Shown here piece by piece: positions 48,367 to 61,600 of a DNA stretch of 64,000 nucleotides. Within the stretch, counting starts at the first letter, position 1; each line of letters opens with the position of its first letter. The stretch is from NCBI RefSeq assembly GCF_963662255.1, contig NC_085052.1, forward strand, positions 4,136,807 through 4,200,806, in the 5' to 3' direction. Below the pieces are notes generated by a model, which had not been told where the DNA came from, did no database searches, and worked only from the letters and a program-made list of their open reading frames with translations. Made by a program: the position numbers and the translations under genes. This DNA comes from Cinclus cinclus (taxonomy: Eukaryota > Chordata > Aves > Passeriformes > Cinclidae).

Positions 48367-48592
48367 GTCTCTATTTCTGAAGGGGAGTGGCTCTACAGGT
48401 CTCTTTTTCTACAGCAGAACAATAAAACAACCACAGTCCTCTGATCTGAAACAAACATATGTTTGATTTGCTATTTAATATTTTGTAACTTCCTGGGTTT
48501 TGCAAAAAGACAATATCTCAAGAGTAACATTTTCCATTACCTGGAAGGAACTATTTATGCTACCATAGGTTTCACAATCATCTCATTGTACC

Positions 48593-48619
48593 AAAAAAAA
48601 AAAAAAAAAAAAAAAAAAA
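48593..48619 (+). repeat. Poly(A) tract of 27 A
   Basis: Uninterrupted A run followed by CAAAACAAG, about 230 bp upstream of the TATA box. It could be a retroelement tail or a microsatellite. Confidence 0.85.
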
Positions 48620-49944
48620 CAAAACAAGAGAGCCCCTGTCCAAAGATACCTTTCAATTCTGGCTGATGTATCTCAGCATTTTTCTTTCATGAGTTGGTTC
48701 CTGGTCAGGCATTGGGCTGGTAGTGGAATCTTGAAACTTAAATGGATTTCTTCCAACAAAATACCAAGACACCCTTGTCAACTGATGTGGCAGGTCTCCT
48801 TGGGGAGTCATGAATGTCCTAAAGCTTCAGCAGACTTTAAATAAAATAAGATCAGACCTGGTGGCCCCACTTAGGTATGGCTGGGGCGTCTCTGAAGAAC
48901 CTTGCAACTGAAGTCAACAGCTCCAGCTCCAGCCCCAGTATAAACCTATATTTTTGGGTCACATTTAAATTCAAGCCAAAATTCCAGTCAAAATTCACTG
49001 ATAGACAGATTGCAAGGAAGTGTCAACTGATAACTTTTTTTGCAAAACATTCTGGGAAAAAAAGCAATAAATTTTATGCATAGTGAAGGAAATTACATAG
49101 GTTGAAGCTAATTTTGTTCTAAAATTTCACTTGGTCTAGTGAACCAACAAATCGGGGGGGAAATGTCCCGATTTCTCCAGATCAAGAATATATTCCTTGT
49201 TTAATTTTTCATAGTGACAGTTACAGCTGCATTATTCTTTGAAGAATGAATCCAAGGTTTTTCCACAACATTAAATAATGCTTAATTCTCATCCATTGCT
49301 CTTTTTCCAGAGTGGTTACTTTCCTCTGTCTCTGTGTTTCCAACAATTTAATAAGGAAATCTGATGATCATCCTAACACTGAAGAGTCAGAATATTGTTC
49401 TCCATCTCAACCTTACCTCCACAGCCATCATGTCTTGGATGGAATTATCACCAATTAAAATTGTTGCCATATACGAATTCATTGCCTCCAGGGAGAGTCA
49501 CCAAGCAGGAAGACCAAAGCCCAGGGGGAAAGGAGAATGATCTAAAACATCTTTCCACAAAGGCCAATATCATTGGAATGGAAGAAGGAAGTGAAAATAT
49601 GAGGCCAAAGATAACTTTGGAAGCCTTGAAAGTGAACATTCAGAATGGTAAATATGTTTCTTCTTTATCCAAACAACCACATTTGCTCATGAATGAGGAT
49701 ATGTACACAACACTTGGTATTCACTATTCATATTCTGGTTTTGACACCTTGACAAGAATGAAAAATCCAGTGTATTTGACTGGCCAATCAAACACTGCAA
49801 TCAGTGAAGCAAGAGTGAGTGATGGATCACAGTTCTTCTCCAAACTCTTGTAATAACTGAAGAAGGGTGAGGAGGAAGGGGAGCACAAAGGGGATTCCCA
49901 GATGGTTCAAGTTAAAAAAAAGTCTAAAAGTGCCCAGGTAAAAG

Positions 49945-49972
49945 ATTGTTTGATTGATTGATTGATTGATAG
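49945..49972 (+). repeat. (GATT)n microsatellite
   Basis: Six or so GATT units. Confidence 0.8.
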
Positions 49973-52435
49973 TTCTTTGCTACCTTCTTTATTAATAAAT
50001 TATTAATTTCAGAAGTCTAGATATTTCTAGAGATCTTTATTATCAGACAATCTATTCACAATGGAAATAGACAAATAATTTGTTTTGATTAACTGAAGTT
50101 AATTATTGCAAATACCATGCAGTATTTCAACCTTCCCACTGGCTAGGTAAATCTCTTGCAGCAACCCATTTCTGTTCTCAAGGTCTTCTGGCAGCTTAAG
50201 GTATTTCCCAGCTCATCACTCTGAATGAAGCTACACTGATCTTTGAAAACACTTTTTCTTCTGCTGACAATTGTGAGAGCACTTTGCAAACATACTGGGT
50301 TTTTAAAGGTAAACATGGAAACCACTGAAAGGATGAACAAGATTAATCAGGTTTCATCCATGACTATAGGGTAGTATCTACACTGGAATAAGGATATCCA
50401 CAGACTTTTCCACAAAGGAATGATAGTCTGAATCCAGGCACGACTGTTTATAACAAAGAGATCATTCACAAGGCACATGACCCTTTCCTCATCATCAAAC
50501 TCAGTTTTCTTGAATCCTGTATTGCTATAATGCTTGTGGATCAAGGGAGATAGCAAGAAGTGAGGAGGAGTCTGATACATCTTCCGCCTAAACAGTTTGA
50601 CAATGCTTTCTGTAGCAATATTTAGTATGGAAATCAGTGAACTTGGTAACTCTACCTTGCATTTTTTATCCAGCCTTGTTATTTCTCCATCTGGGAGCCC
50701 TGGCACAGACAAGCTATGGGAAAACAACTCTGAACAGCACAGGGATGGTGAGGATTGGAGACACCAGGATCTAATCCTGGGATCTTTCTGCTTGTCTGGT
50801 GAAAATAATATTGAGAGAATAGGAGAAGTGGGAAAAAGTACCATCAAGTTTTACCCTGCAAGATGGTGTGGTAGCAACCCCACAGCAGCAGGGCCACAGC
50901 AGGAAGAAGGGAAGGCGAATACAGAAAGTCTGGGAAGAGCAGAGGGGAAGTCCTGTTGTCCAGAGTTAGGAAAGCCCACGTTCAGGAGAGTCCTTGCTGT
51001 GCTGAACAGATGGCTGGATTCCTCTGAGACTGGACAATCTCTGTTCCAGAGAACAGAGAAGGAAGGTCAGCCTGCTCAGGTGCTCTGCCCTCCAAAGGTA
51101 GGCAGAGGGGGGAGGAGGACCCTAAAGGACCCTAAATCCTTGTTCCTCCAGTGTGGAAAAAACCTCTCACTTTCTGTGTGCAGTGCCCGTCCCTACTGGT
51201 GTGATCCCTTCTTCACATCACAGAGGGGTGATGAGAGGCCTGCCTGGAATCCTGAGGAGAAGGTAGGAAGGAACAAATGGCACAGGCTGTGGGGCTGGGG
51301 CTGGTTCCTGTCAGAGCTGCCCTTATCCTCCTTGTCAGGTCAGGATGTCACTCATGAGTACAGCTCACCTTCCTCACTTGTCACCATGTTGGCTCACCTT
51401 GTACATCTGACATTGCTCTGCTTCAAATGAACTTACCTCTTTCACAGCTGGTTGGAAAACAGGAAAGTCTCAAGAAGGGAATTTCTCAATCAATACCAGT
51501 GACCTTTCTACCTGTATTAAGTAGCTTCATCCAAACACATTATTCCTTTTTTATTGTTTTTTATTTTGTTTTTGCATGGGGATAGGAAACAGGTGACACT
51601 TCCTTATGGGAACTTATGTACATTCTCTCCCTCCCACCCATTCCAGGTGTAGAAATGTGTGAGAGAAAGAGCAGGAATCATTGCTTGGCAAAGTCACTTT
51701 GTCAGAAGCCATGTTCTCCAACCTGACAGTGTGTTAGCCATGAGTTCACACACAGAGTGGGGTGTTTGCAAGTGCACAAAAAAAATGGATTGCTTAAAAA
51801 AACATTTTCTTTCCTGCTTTTTTAAATTACAAATTTATGTAATGGGATTATATTCATCATCCATACAAAATTTTATAAATGGCCTACATTTACTCAGAGA
51901 AATATGAATTTGGGTAGAAACACACTGCCCAAAGACAGGAATGCTGTACAGCAGTAATTCCTCACGTGCAGCCCCTGAGCCTACTTGCCTATGGCTCATT
52001 ATTGAGATTTTTTACTGCAAAGAAACATTTTTTCTTTTACTACTTCCCAGTGCATCTTATGGTGCCACACAGGTGTTTCATGTGCATATCAGCAAGGGCC
52101 AAATAAATCTGTTATTGTTTCTCAACACTTCAGTCTTCTGAGGCAGATACTCAGTGAGGAGTTCAACCAAAAATTTTTGAAATGTCCAGTACTGAAGATG
52201 CTTATTAGGATGCTGGGATGAAAGAATCAACCCTTCTTTACACATTAGATTTTAAAATCAGATTGCTTTATAAATTCAGTTCACAGTAACATCAGGTGTA
52301 ATCTTGATTATTCAACCATGGTCTGGATGGTGGAATAGTCAAGTAAGAGCTGCCCTTCACACTGATGGCAAACCCAAACAATGAAGTAAATGGCTGGTGA
52401 AAGTATCCTTCCACCTCCATGCCTGGAGCTGCCTC

Positions 52436-52608
52436 TCACAGTTTCTGGTATGGGATGGTCTTCTGCAATTTCTGCTTCCAAAGAAATCCTCCCACTGTGA
52501 CAAGAGCAGCTAACAACACCACGATGGTCACAGCCAGAGGAACATGGGAGCTGGCAGCAGGCACTGAGTTCAGAGTCTTCTCTTTTGCCTGGATGTCAGA
52601 GGCCAGCT
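52436..52608 (-). CDS. Transmembrane/cytoplasmic exon of the second DMBT1-like gene
   Basis: Acceptor TTTATGCAAAG; joins the ZP exon in frame as Glu (G+AG). A Lys/Ser/Ala juxtamembrane stretch is followed by a 19-22 residue hydrophobic helix, then [13 protein letters not shown] and TGA. Present and intact here, fossil in the first paralogue. Confidence 0.8.
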
Positions 52609-55600
52609 CTTTGCATAAAAAGAGACAGAGAGAAACTTACTTCTTTTTTTTTCGCCCCTGAACTAGTTAATTGCAAAGAAAATTAGGCAAAGAGAATTTG
52701 AGTTAAAAAGCTGTAATCTGGATCTGATCAGAAAACTGCACATTATTTCACAAATTATTCTGTAGCCATGCAAAACAAGTAAAGATCGTGGCAAGAAATT
52801 GAAGAGAAACTGTGAGTCTGTAATGATTAGACAAAAAGACCTTAAGATGTTGCTTTCTGGTAGTGGAAACAGCAGCTCCAGGACACTGAGAAGCAGCATT
52901 TCCAAGAGGACCTAGAGATTGATTGTGGATAAATAACAGACATGCAAATCAGGCACAGACAGCTTTGGGAAACTAATATAAATCCAACAGGGAGATAAGT
53001 TACATCTCATCCCACTTCCCATAGAACTGAATCGTCATTTGATATGTGCAGAACAAAGAATGGAACCAAACTATGATAGAAAGGAAAGAGCAATAATCCC
53101 CCATAAGAATTATGACAGAACTGTAAATAAACCATCAAAGGCACATTTCAGAGCTGGATTTCATGTCTGAACTGAAATGCAAACACGAAGTAACACACAG
53201 AGTCTTACGTTATTAAAGATATTTAAACTTACCAGTGTTCCTGTTCTCAGTGCGAGCTTCCCGAAGCTGCACGGGTCCAATAACAACATTCACTTGTTCA
53301 TGGGAAGAATCTACATTCCTCTTGAACCTACTGACACAGCCTTGATAGCAGCGGGAGGAGTAGTCGTGGTACCTGCACACCACCAGCTCACACCGCAGGA
53401 AAACTGACGGGAATCGGTTCACGAAGGAGAAAGCGTTAAACCCAAACCGCGCCACATCGCTGCGTGGCGAGGGGAAAAGAGCATAGGTGGAATCACTAGC
53501 ACACCTGGAAAGACATCAAATCAACAGGTTAGCTATTAACTCACAGCTCCACTTCAGTAGAAGCATTATTACACCCTCTCTTTGCAATAAGTTTTAGGGT
53601 TACATATAAAAGCAGGAAGTAAAAGAGAAATCAAAAGGCTTCAGAAAAAAAATAAGTGCATTTAGCAAGAAGAGAAATTATTAAGTGTACACAGCACAGA
53701 AATTTCACAGTTTAACAAGTTCTGTGTGAATATAAGTAGCTGAAAAGGGCTAGTGGTTCTGCTGCTTTCTGTGTTTCAGGTGAGAGCCTGTTATGCATTT
53801 GTAAACAGGATTAACTGTTTGAAAAGAGGCCCCTGAAAGTTCTTGCAGAAAGAGAAAGTTCCTCTTTCTGCTCTGGAAGCATAAAACTAATTTTAATACA
53901 CTTTTTTTTTTTAAAATAAACATTCTCTTTAGTGCTTCAAGGTACTTTGGTATAAAACTAGGCAAAGTGGTTTAGGTTTTTAGAATACTAAGAAAAAGTT
54001 AAAGGATTTCTCTTCTTTTTGAGCAGACAGTTTTGTATTCTAGTTAAGATGTTGTAAAATGTACAGAAATGTAGAGCTGTGGACATCTCTCCCTTTCATA
54101 CATCTATTTCAGAAACAAAGTCAGACTTTATTTCCTTACTGGCTCCTTCACTCACTGAGTGAAATCTCAGTGCTTGACTGCAACTTCTGAACAACATTTG
54201 GTTGTCATTCTGAATTTTATTCAGGCTTTCCCAAGAAGTTGTTCTTAGAACATTTGCCCTGAGGATTACAACCAATGCACACTGGTCCTAAATCACCTCA
54301 TTTCACAAATTATGCTCTTTTTAGAGCTACACATAGAGACACTTTAAAAGTAATTCTAAACAAAGTTCTTACCCACTTTTGGTCAGCTCATAGACCAGTG
54401 TTCTAAAATCACTAGAATTAGGCGATGCCACACATGTGTCCACAAACACCGTCAGATTTTGGTCAGAGCTGAGAAGAGAAGCTTGGAGGAACAAATTCTG
54501 ATCCATGTCAACAAAGTATGGGAAGTCATGCACTGGCCACTGGAAAGATGAGGAGTTGTAGAACATCAGGCTCACGTCGTATCTGCCATACTGGGTTTTG
54601 TTGACATCGATGATATCATCAGCAATGTACATGACTTGAACCCAGGTGTTCTGCAGCATTTTGCAGCTGATGTGCAAGTGAAGGTCCTTCTGCCTCTTGA
54701 TGACTGTACCAGGAGCAGGCACTTTTATCACGTTGGAGTAGGTGATCGTTTCGTTGTTGCCCTTTTTTGACACATTAAATGAGTGTTAAATTGCTATACA
54801 TGGTCATGTTCACTGTAAATACTGTATTACCAATTTCTGTATGTGCCAGGTCCTAGCAGTCAGAAAGGACGTGTCACACTGAAAAACCCCAATCATCCAG
54901 GATGGGATTGCTCACTTAAATCTCCCCTCTATTTTTGTTCTCTAGAATATAATTCTGAAATAGGTATGGGGAAGGATATAGGTACCCTGGGAAGGATATG
55001 TAAAAACATTGAACCTCCTTCAGCCACCAGAAACACATGCTCCTTTGCTGCGTTTTGCATTCCTGTGGTCTACAACACCCTTTGCAATCCAAGACAATTT
55101 TCCAAATGTCTATTAAATTCTCATGCCCAGAGCTCTCTGAAATGTCTTGACACCAACCTGTCTACGTGTACCACAGTCGTTGTAAGAAATGTTGAATATA
55201 ACCTCAGTTGATGTAATTTTTGGTCTACATTTAGGGTCTGCCAGGCTGATGCTCCCCACTGTGTAGCCCTGGGACTGGAGATAGTGTCTGTCTACCACTG
55301 CATGCATGTAGGTTGGCAAGCACATAAGGGCTAAGGAAAAAAAAAAAAATTATTAGTGATTTCAGGTGCTTGATAATACTTCCATATTGCAAGTCCAACA
55401 AATGCAATCACTGCTACCATTTAGAGAAGAGAATTCATAAGCCAAATCACTTATTTTTACACTTGAGACTTAGATGCAAGTAAGGAATAGGACAGTCCTG
55501 GAACAGGTCACCCAAAATATAAATTTTTATAAAATTTAATATTTCAAATATTAAAATTTCATCCTTTGAATATTTCATCCTTTGAATATTTCTAGACACA

Positions 55601-58600
55601 CAGCTAGACCAGTTCTTAATGGATCTGACTTGGTGTTGACAGTAGCTCTGTTGTGATTAGTTGGCCTAGGAAGCCTCCAAAAGTCCCTTCTAACCAACAT
55701 TTTTATGACTCTATGAAAGTTTGTCCAGAAAAGTAAAAAAATATATATTAATTATGATGTGATACAAAGAAATACGAGTTTAAAAAATAACATAGAAAAC
55801 ATCTAAGGGCAAATAAATTGAATATTTTTTAAGAAGAAAAAGTAGTTATTTTCTGAAAGTGAGCAGTCAATAATGACTCACAAAATTTAAATAGGAATAT
55901 AATCTATGTGGGGTTCCTTCAACAACACTAACAAATATTTAAGAAAAAAAAAACAAACAAACAAAAAAACCCCAAAAAACCCCAGTGTGTAAAAGCTTCT
56001 GAGCAAAGAAAACATCAAGAGATCAGTATTAAAAATAGAATGGAAATTTACTGGTGTTCTGGTCTGCTGGAAAGGACTGATACTGAGCCCGAAAGCTTCC
56101 ACTGGAGTATCTGGAGTCACTGTAAAACCTGACAGACATGAAGTTTGAAGATGAAGTGTAGGTGAGAGGAGAACTAGAACAAATCCTTCTGAGTAGAGGA
56201 GAAGATTTGGGAGGCCCATCATAGATCTCAATATACTCATTCTGGCATCCACCTTGCAACCTGAGAAAGAAATGAAAATATGTAAAAAAATGCATTTGCA
56301 AAACTTTGGGGTTTAAATGCAGAACAAAAAATATGATAGGATTCAGGACTCAGACATTTCCCATGTATATTTATCATTCACTTATAGGATGGGAAATATG
56401 CCCAAGAACTGTGGATGTAGTTGAGATTTGGAATTTTCTTATAGACTAAGTGGAAAGTGATTTACTTACTGAATATTATCAAATGCGAGTGCAATGCGAA
56501 AATTGTTTGTTACATGTATTTGCCACAAACAATCTGCTTTATCTGAAGAATTCAAAGAAGGACTCCAAAATGCTCCGGAGGACTGTAACAGTATATCACC
56601 ACAAATAATTTTTTTACCTGAAAAAGGAAAGGAAGAAAAAGAAAGAAAATAAGGGATAGGAGTGGTTAATTAAGATTTACTTCTGCTAAAAAAAAATATA
56701 TTCTATACACAGAAACTGTGGCAACACAAGGTTAAATCTTAAAAGAAACATAATGATTGTACTCTCAGTTAGGATACAAGAGTGATGAACTCCTCAGAGT
56801 GTTATGACACATGCTTGCAGTTATTAGTTTTGTGGGCTTCAAGCACATAGGTAGGAAATAAAGGAAAAGGTGGTGGCCTAAATACCATAAAATCAGAGAA
56901 TGAACAAAAGAAGGTCTCCCATGTAATCAGCATACTCTGAAATACATCCCCAGCAACAGAATCACTCAAACACAGAAGACCAGTGTGTAGCATATAAAGA
57001 GCTAAACATAGTAAGGATTTTTCCCAATATAATATTACTCTATGCAAACAAAATTGATGACACCTGAAAAACAGTAATCATTATATGCCCAGAGTAATGG
57101 ATCACACAAATGGGAAAAAACACATAAATATTTAAACTTGGAGGATTTTTAACAAGGCCTGTGTTGTGGCTGCTGTATGTGACAAAAGAAATGAAACAAG
57201 TGAGGAGCTGGAGGATGAGAGACCAAGGCAAGGTTTTCTAAAACGCCTCTGGATGTTGGTACTACCATGCCATTTGAGCAAAAAAGAACCAGGTGGTCTA
57301 AGCAGAAAGATCCCCAGGATGGGATAAACCAATGGCATAACACAAAACCCATCATAAACATACATGTAAAGTCCAGCCTACACAGACCACAAACCAAAGG
57401 ATTGCCTCGCCAGGGCCTTGGCAGGACACGAACACTTACGGAGTGCAAAAACACTCAAATTAATTTGTATTCTCCTACGAAATTCTCAAGCTCAATTTGG
57501 CCTTAGAGAAGACAAAGTAGTAAAATTAAAACCAATAAATGTTTCTGCAGAAAACAGCAAACAAAAAACACAGGAGAAATTGAGACTCACCTGGAGGAAC
57601 GCTGAGAATGGGACTGGGTGTAGTTGTGCCTGTGATTGCGGCAGCTGTAGGGGAGGAAAGGAAAGAGGCAGGTGAGGCCTGTTGGACGAAGGTCCGCGAC
57701 TGGCTTTCTGCCTGTGCCGGGACGGTTGCTGCCACCTTGGCACATGGGCAACGGAAAACCTGGGGCCGTCAGCAGAACGGGCTCTCTTGGTGGCATCAAC
57801 CAAAATTATCAACCTACACTCATCCCAAACACAGAAGGAATTCCTGCCAACAGGGGACTCTTTGGGAAAGAGTGCCAGCATAGAGGCAGTCAAATGAGTA
57901 GTACCTGAGCACACAACACCAGCATCTTCACTGTGCCGGCAGTTGTGGACGCCCCAGCCATTGTGGCCGCACTGGAAGAGGGACGACTCCCAGCCTGCAC
58001 AGCTGACATCGTCCAGGTAGATGCTGCCACTGCCTTGTCCAAAGGAGGCGCTTGATGTTGCAGCAACAGCGGAGCCACATCCCAGCTGCCTGCACAGCAC
58101 CTGGGCATCGCTCAGGTCCCAGCCGTCGTCACAGACGGTGCCGCGGCCCCCAGAGTGGGAAATCTCCACGCGACCCTCGCAGCGGTTGCTGCCGTTCACC
58201 AGGCTGATGGTGGCATCTGCCAAACAAGGAGGTATGGAAACCTTGGCAAGAGGCTGCAGCACAAAGGCAATTTCTCTTCCCATGGCCTTGCCATTGCTCT
58301 ACGACTTTCAGGCCAACAGGACTCCCAGCCATGGCTGGGTTAAACTGCTTCTGCGGCTCCCGCTCTGCCATGGAGGAAACCAACCCCCAAATCCTGAAGC
58401 ACTAAAGCTTCCCGCAGAAAGCGGCAGGCAGAACACCCAGGAGAAACTGAGACTCACCTGGAGGAACGCTGAGAATGGGACTGGGTGTAGTTGTGCCTGT
58501 GATTGCGGCAGCTGTAGGGGAGGAAAGGAAAGAGGCAGGTGAGGCCTGTTGGACGAAGGTCCGCGACTGGCTTTCTGCCTGTGCCGGGACGGTTGCTGCC

Positions 58601-61600
58601 ACCTTGGCACATGGGCAACGGAAAACCTGGGGCCGTCAGCAGAACGGGCTCTCTTGGTGGCATCAACCAAAATTATCAACCTACACTCATCCCAAACACA
58701 GAAGGAATTCCTGCCAACAGGGGACTCTTTGGGAAAGAGTGCCAGCATAGAGGCAGTCAAATGAGTAGTACCTGAGCACACAACACCAGCATCTTCACTG
58801 TGCCGGCAGTTGTGGACGCCCCAGCCATTGTGGCCGCACTGGAAGAGGGACGACTCCCAGCCTGCACAACTGACATCGTCCAGGTAGATGCTGCCACTGC
58901 CTTGTCCAAAGGAGGCGCTTGATGTTGCAGCAACAGCGGAGCCACATCCCAGCTGCCTGCACAGCACCTGGGCATCGCTCAGGTCCCAGCTGTCGTCACA
59001 GACGGTGCCGCGGCCCCCAGAGTGGGAAATCTCCACGCGACCCTCGCAGCGGTTGCTGCCGTTCACCAGGCTGATGGTGGCATCTGCCAAACAAGGAGGT
59101 ATGGAAACCTTGGCAAGAGGCTGCAGCACAAAGGCAATTTCTCTTCCCATGGCCTTGCCATTGCTCTACGACTTTCAGGCCAACAGGACTCCCAGCCATG
59201 GCTGGGTTAAACTGCTTCTGCGGCTCCCGCTCTGCCATGGAGGAAACCAACCCCCAAATCCTGAAGCACTAAAGCTTCCCGCAGAAAGCGGCAGGCAGAA
59301 CACCCAGGAGAAACTGAGACTCACCTGGAGGAACGCTGAGAATGGGACTGGGTGTAGTTGTGCCTGTGATTGCGGCAGCTGTAGGGGAGGAAAGGAAAGA
59401 GGCAGGTGAGGCCTGTTGGACGAAGGTCCGCGACTGGCTTTCTGCCTGTGCCGGGACGGTTGCTGCCACCTTGGCACATGGGCAACGGAAAACCTGGGGC
59501 CGTCAGCAGAACGGGCTCTCTTGGTGGCATCAACCAAAATTATCAACCTACACTCATCCCAAACACAGAAGGAATTCCTGCCAACAGGGGACTCTTTGGG
59601 AAAGAGTGCCAGCATAGAGGCAGTCAAATGAGCAGTACCTGAGCACACAACACCAGCATCTTCACTGTGCCGGCAGTTGTGGACGCCCCAGCCATTGTGG
59701 CCGCACTGGAAGAGGGACGACTCCCAGCCTGCACAGCTGACATCGTCCAGGTAGATGCTGCCACTGCCTTGTCCAAAGGAGGCGCTTGATGTTGCAGCAA
59801 CAGCGGAGCCACATCCCAGCTGCCTGCACAGCACCTGGGCATCGCTCAGGTCCCAGCCGTCGTCACAGACGGTGCCGCGGCCCCCAGAGTGGGAAATCTC
59901 CACGCGACCCTCGCAGCGGTTGCTGCCGTTCACCAGGCTGATGGTGGCATCTGCCAAACAAGGAGGTATGGAAACCTTGGCAAGAGGCTGCAGCACAAAG
60001 GCAATTTCTCTTCCCATGGCCTTGCCATTGCTCTACGACTTTCAGGCCAACAGGACTCCCAGCCATGGCTGGGTTAAACTGCTTCTGCGGCTCCCGCTCT
60101 GCCATGGAGGAAACCAACCCCCAAATCCTGAAGCACTAAAGCTTCCCGCAGAAAGCGGCAGGCAGAACACCCAGGAGAAACTGAGACTCACCTGGAGGAA
60201 CGCTGAGAATGGGACTGGGTGTAGTTGTGCCTGTGATTGCGGCAGCTGTAGGGGAGGAAAGGAAAGAGGCAGGTGAGGCCTGTTGGACGAAGGTCCGCGA
60301 CTGGCTTTCTGCCTGTGCCGGGACGGTTGCTGCCACCTTGGCACATGGGCAACGGAAAACCTGGGGCCGTCAGCAGAACGGGCTCTCTTGGTGGCATCAA
60401 CCAAAATTATCAACCTACACTCATCCCAAACACAGAAGGAATTCCTGCCAACAGGGGACTCTTTGGGAAAGAGTGCCAGCATAGAGGCAGTCAAATGAGT
60501 AGTACCTGAGCACACAACACCAGCATCTTCACTGTGCCGGCAGTTGTGGACGCCCCAGCCATTGTGGCCGCACTGGAAGAGGGACGACTCCCAGCCTGCA
60601 CAGCTGACATCGTCCAGGTAGATGCTGCCACTGCCTTGTCCAAAGGAGGCGCTTGATGTTGCAGCAACAGCGGAGCCACATCCCAGCTGCCTGCACAGCA
60701 CCTGGGCATCGCTCAGGTCCCAGCCGTCGTCACAGACGGTGCCGCGGCCCCCAGAGTGGGAAATCTCCACGCGACCCTCGCAGCGGTTGCTGCCGTTCAC
60801 CAGGCTGATGGTGGCATCTGCCAAACAAGGAGGTATGGAAACCTTGGCAAGAGGCTGCAGCACAAAGGCAATTTCTCTTCCCATGGCCTTGCCATTGCTC
60901 TACGACTTTCAGGCCAACAGGACTCCCAGCCATGGCTGGGTTAAACTGCTTCTGCGGCTCCCGCTCTGCCATGGAGGAAACCAACCCCCAAATCCTGAAG
61001 CACTAAAGCTTCCCGCAGAAAGCGGCAGGCAGAACACCCAGGAGAAACTGAGACTCACCTGGAGGAACGCTGAGAATGGGACTGGGTGTAGTTGTGCCTG
61101 TGATTGCGGCAGCTGTAGGGGAGGAAAGGAAAGAGGCAGGTGAGGCCTGTTGGACGAAGGTCCGCGACTGGCTTTCTGCCTGTGCCGGGACGGTTGCTGC
61201 CACCTTGGCACATGGGCAACGGAAAACCTGGGGCCGTCAGCAGAACGGGCTCTCTTGGTGGCATCAACCAAAATTATCAACCTACACTCATCCCAAACAC
61301 AGAAGGAATTCCTGCCAACAGGGGACTCTTTGGGAAAGAGTGCCAGCATAGAGGCAGTCAAATGAGTAGTACCTGAGCACACAACACCAGCATCTTCACT
61401 GTGCCGGCAGTTGTGGACGCCCCAGCCATTGTGGCCGCACTGGAAGAGGGACGACTCCCAGCCTGCACAGCTGACATCGTCCAGGTAGATGCTGCCACTG
61501 CCTTGTCCAAAGGAGGCGCTTGATGTTGCAGCAACAGCGGAGCCACATCCCAGCTGCCTGCACAGCACCTGGGCATCGCTCAGGTCCCAGCCGTCGTCAC

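Larger units (their letters stand above)
48367..52435. other. Intergenic region between the two DMBT1-like genes
   Basis: About 4 kb with no confident gene. A minus-strand open stretch near 50352-50697 follows a plausible acceptor (TTGTCTGTGCCAG) and has protein-like composition, but I do not recognise it. Plus-strand frames at 49395-49853 and 50597-51430 also lack recognisable domains. Confidence 0.4.

Noticed and set aside
49395..49853. 152-codon plus-strand frame
   Set aside because: No known motif and no supporting splice sites; left as unassigned.
50597..51430. 277-codon plus-strand frame
   Set aside because: No recognisable domain, signal peptide, splice context or repeat; composition looks random. 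Long open frames of this size can occur by chance.
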